Origin: an uncultured Bacteroidales bacterium
GTDB taxonomy: Bacteria > Bacteroidota > Bacteroidia > Bacteroidales > Porphyromonadaceae
NCBI GenBank assembly: GCA_947290775.1
Contig: CAMYPM010000004.1
Location: forward strand, 1-64,000
Direction: 5' to 3'
DNA: 64,000 nucleotides
Each line of letters opens with the position of its first letter. Position 1 is the stretch's first letter. Both the position numbers and the translations under genes were made by a program. A model generated the notes under the pieces. The model was not told the DNA's origin and ran no database searches. It was given only the letters and a program-made list of their open reading frames with translations. Positions 63,967 through 64,000 of the stretch are shown here, piece after piece.

Positions 63967-64000
63967 AATGCTTCTCCTCAATTAGGATGCTTCATATATA

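Overview
The window looks like chromosome from a Porphyromonas-like member of the Bacteroidales. Supporting signs are promoters of the Bacteroidetes type (TTG or TTTG, about 20 bp, then TAnnTTTG) and secreted proteins with type A and type B C-terminal sorting domains of the type IX secretion system. Others are a DUF4295 gene after rpmG, a Bacteroidetes-style LptD, a PPi-dependent phosphofructokinase, a methionine gamma-lyase, a hybrid two-component regulator with an AraC-type output domain, and a tmRNA tag reading GENNYALAA. I saw no rRNA, transposase, prophage or CRISPR array.

Layout. 1-1.8 kb (minus): rpsU, a xerC-like recombinase read through in frame into a ribosome hibernation (HPF) domain, and the edge of tRNA-Thr. 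2.2-5.7 kb: a secreted CUB-like/leucine-rich-repeat type IX cargo, bioD, then rpmB-rpmG-DUF4295. 5.9-14.6 kb (minus): a type B cargo, ispE and an epimerase; a secreted C1 peptidase, dnaX and methionine gamma-lyase; a lipoprotein nitroreductase. 14.7-17.6 kb (plus): a TPR protein, RNase H and an ATP-grasp protein. 17.7-25.5 kb: comB, a small membrane protein, gcvT, a glycosyltransferase, gltX, a DUF1648 protein and pfp. 25.6-32.2 kb (plus): lptD, two rhomboids, an EEP-family protein and an EamA transporter, running tail-to-tail into a UvrD/PcrA helicase. 34.6-35 kb: three tRNAs (Leu, Leu, Asp). 35.7-38.6 kb: a TPR-sensor hybrid histidine kinase. 38.8-57.5 kb (minus): the whole str-S10-spc-alpha ribosomal protein cluster from rpsL to rplQ, with fusA, secY, map, infA and rpoA. 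57.7-64 kb (minus): two tRNA-Gln, tmRNA, a TrmN6-type methyltransferase, carB and carA.

Most of the content is housekeeping: translation, secretion, outer-membrane biogenesis, isoprenoid, biotin, pyrimidine and one-carbon metabolism. The most unusual signal is noncoding. Five intergenic regions (about 1974-2065, 13838-13930, 22983-23070, 35300-35387 and 58843-58921) each hold three or four units with a strict 22-bp period, occasionally 23. The units are built on a 16-nt imperfect dyad, AAAGAT-N4-ATCTTT, followed by a 6-nt spacer. Units within one array resemble each other more than units of other arrays do, and in one array both arms have changed together to AAACCC/GGGTTT. They look like one dispersed family of tandem dyad elements. 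I cannot name them and their function is unknown. The second most unusual point is the XerC-HPF reading-frame fusion.
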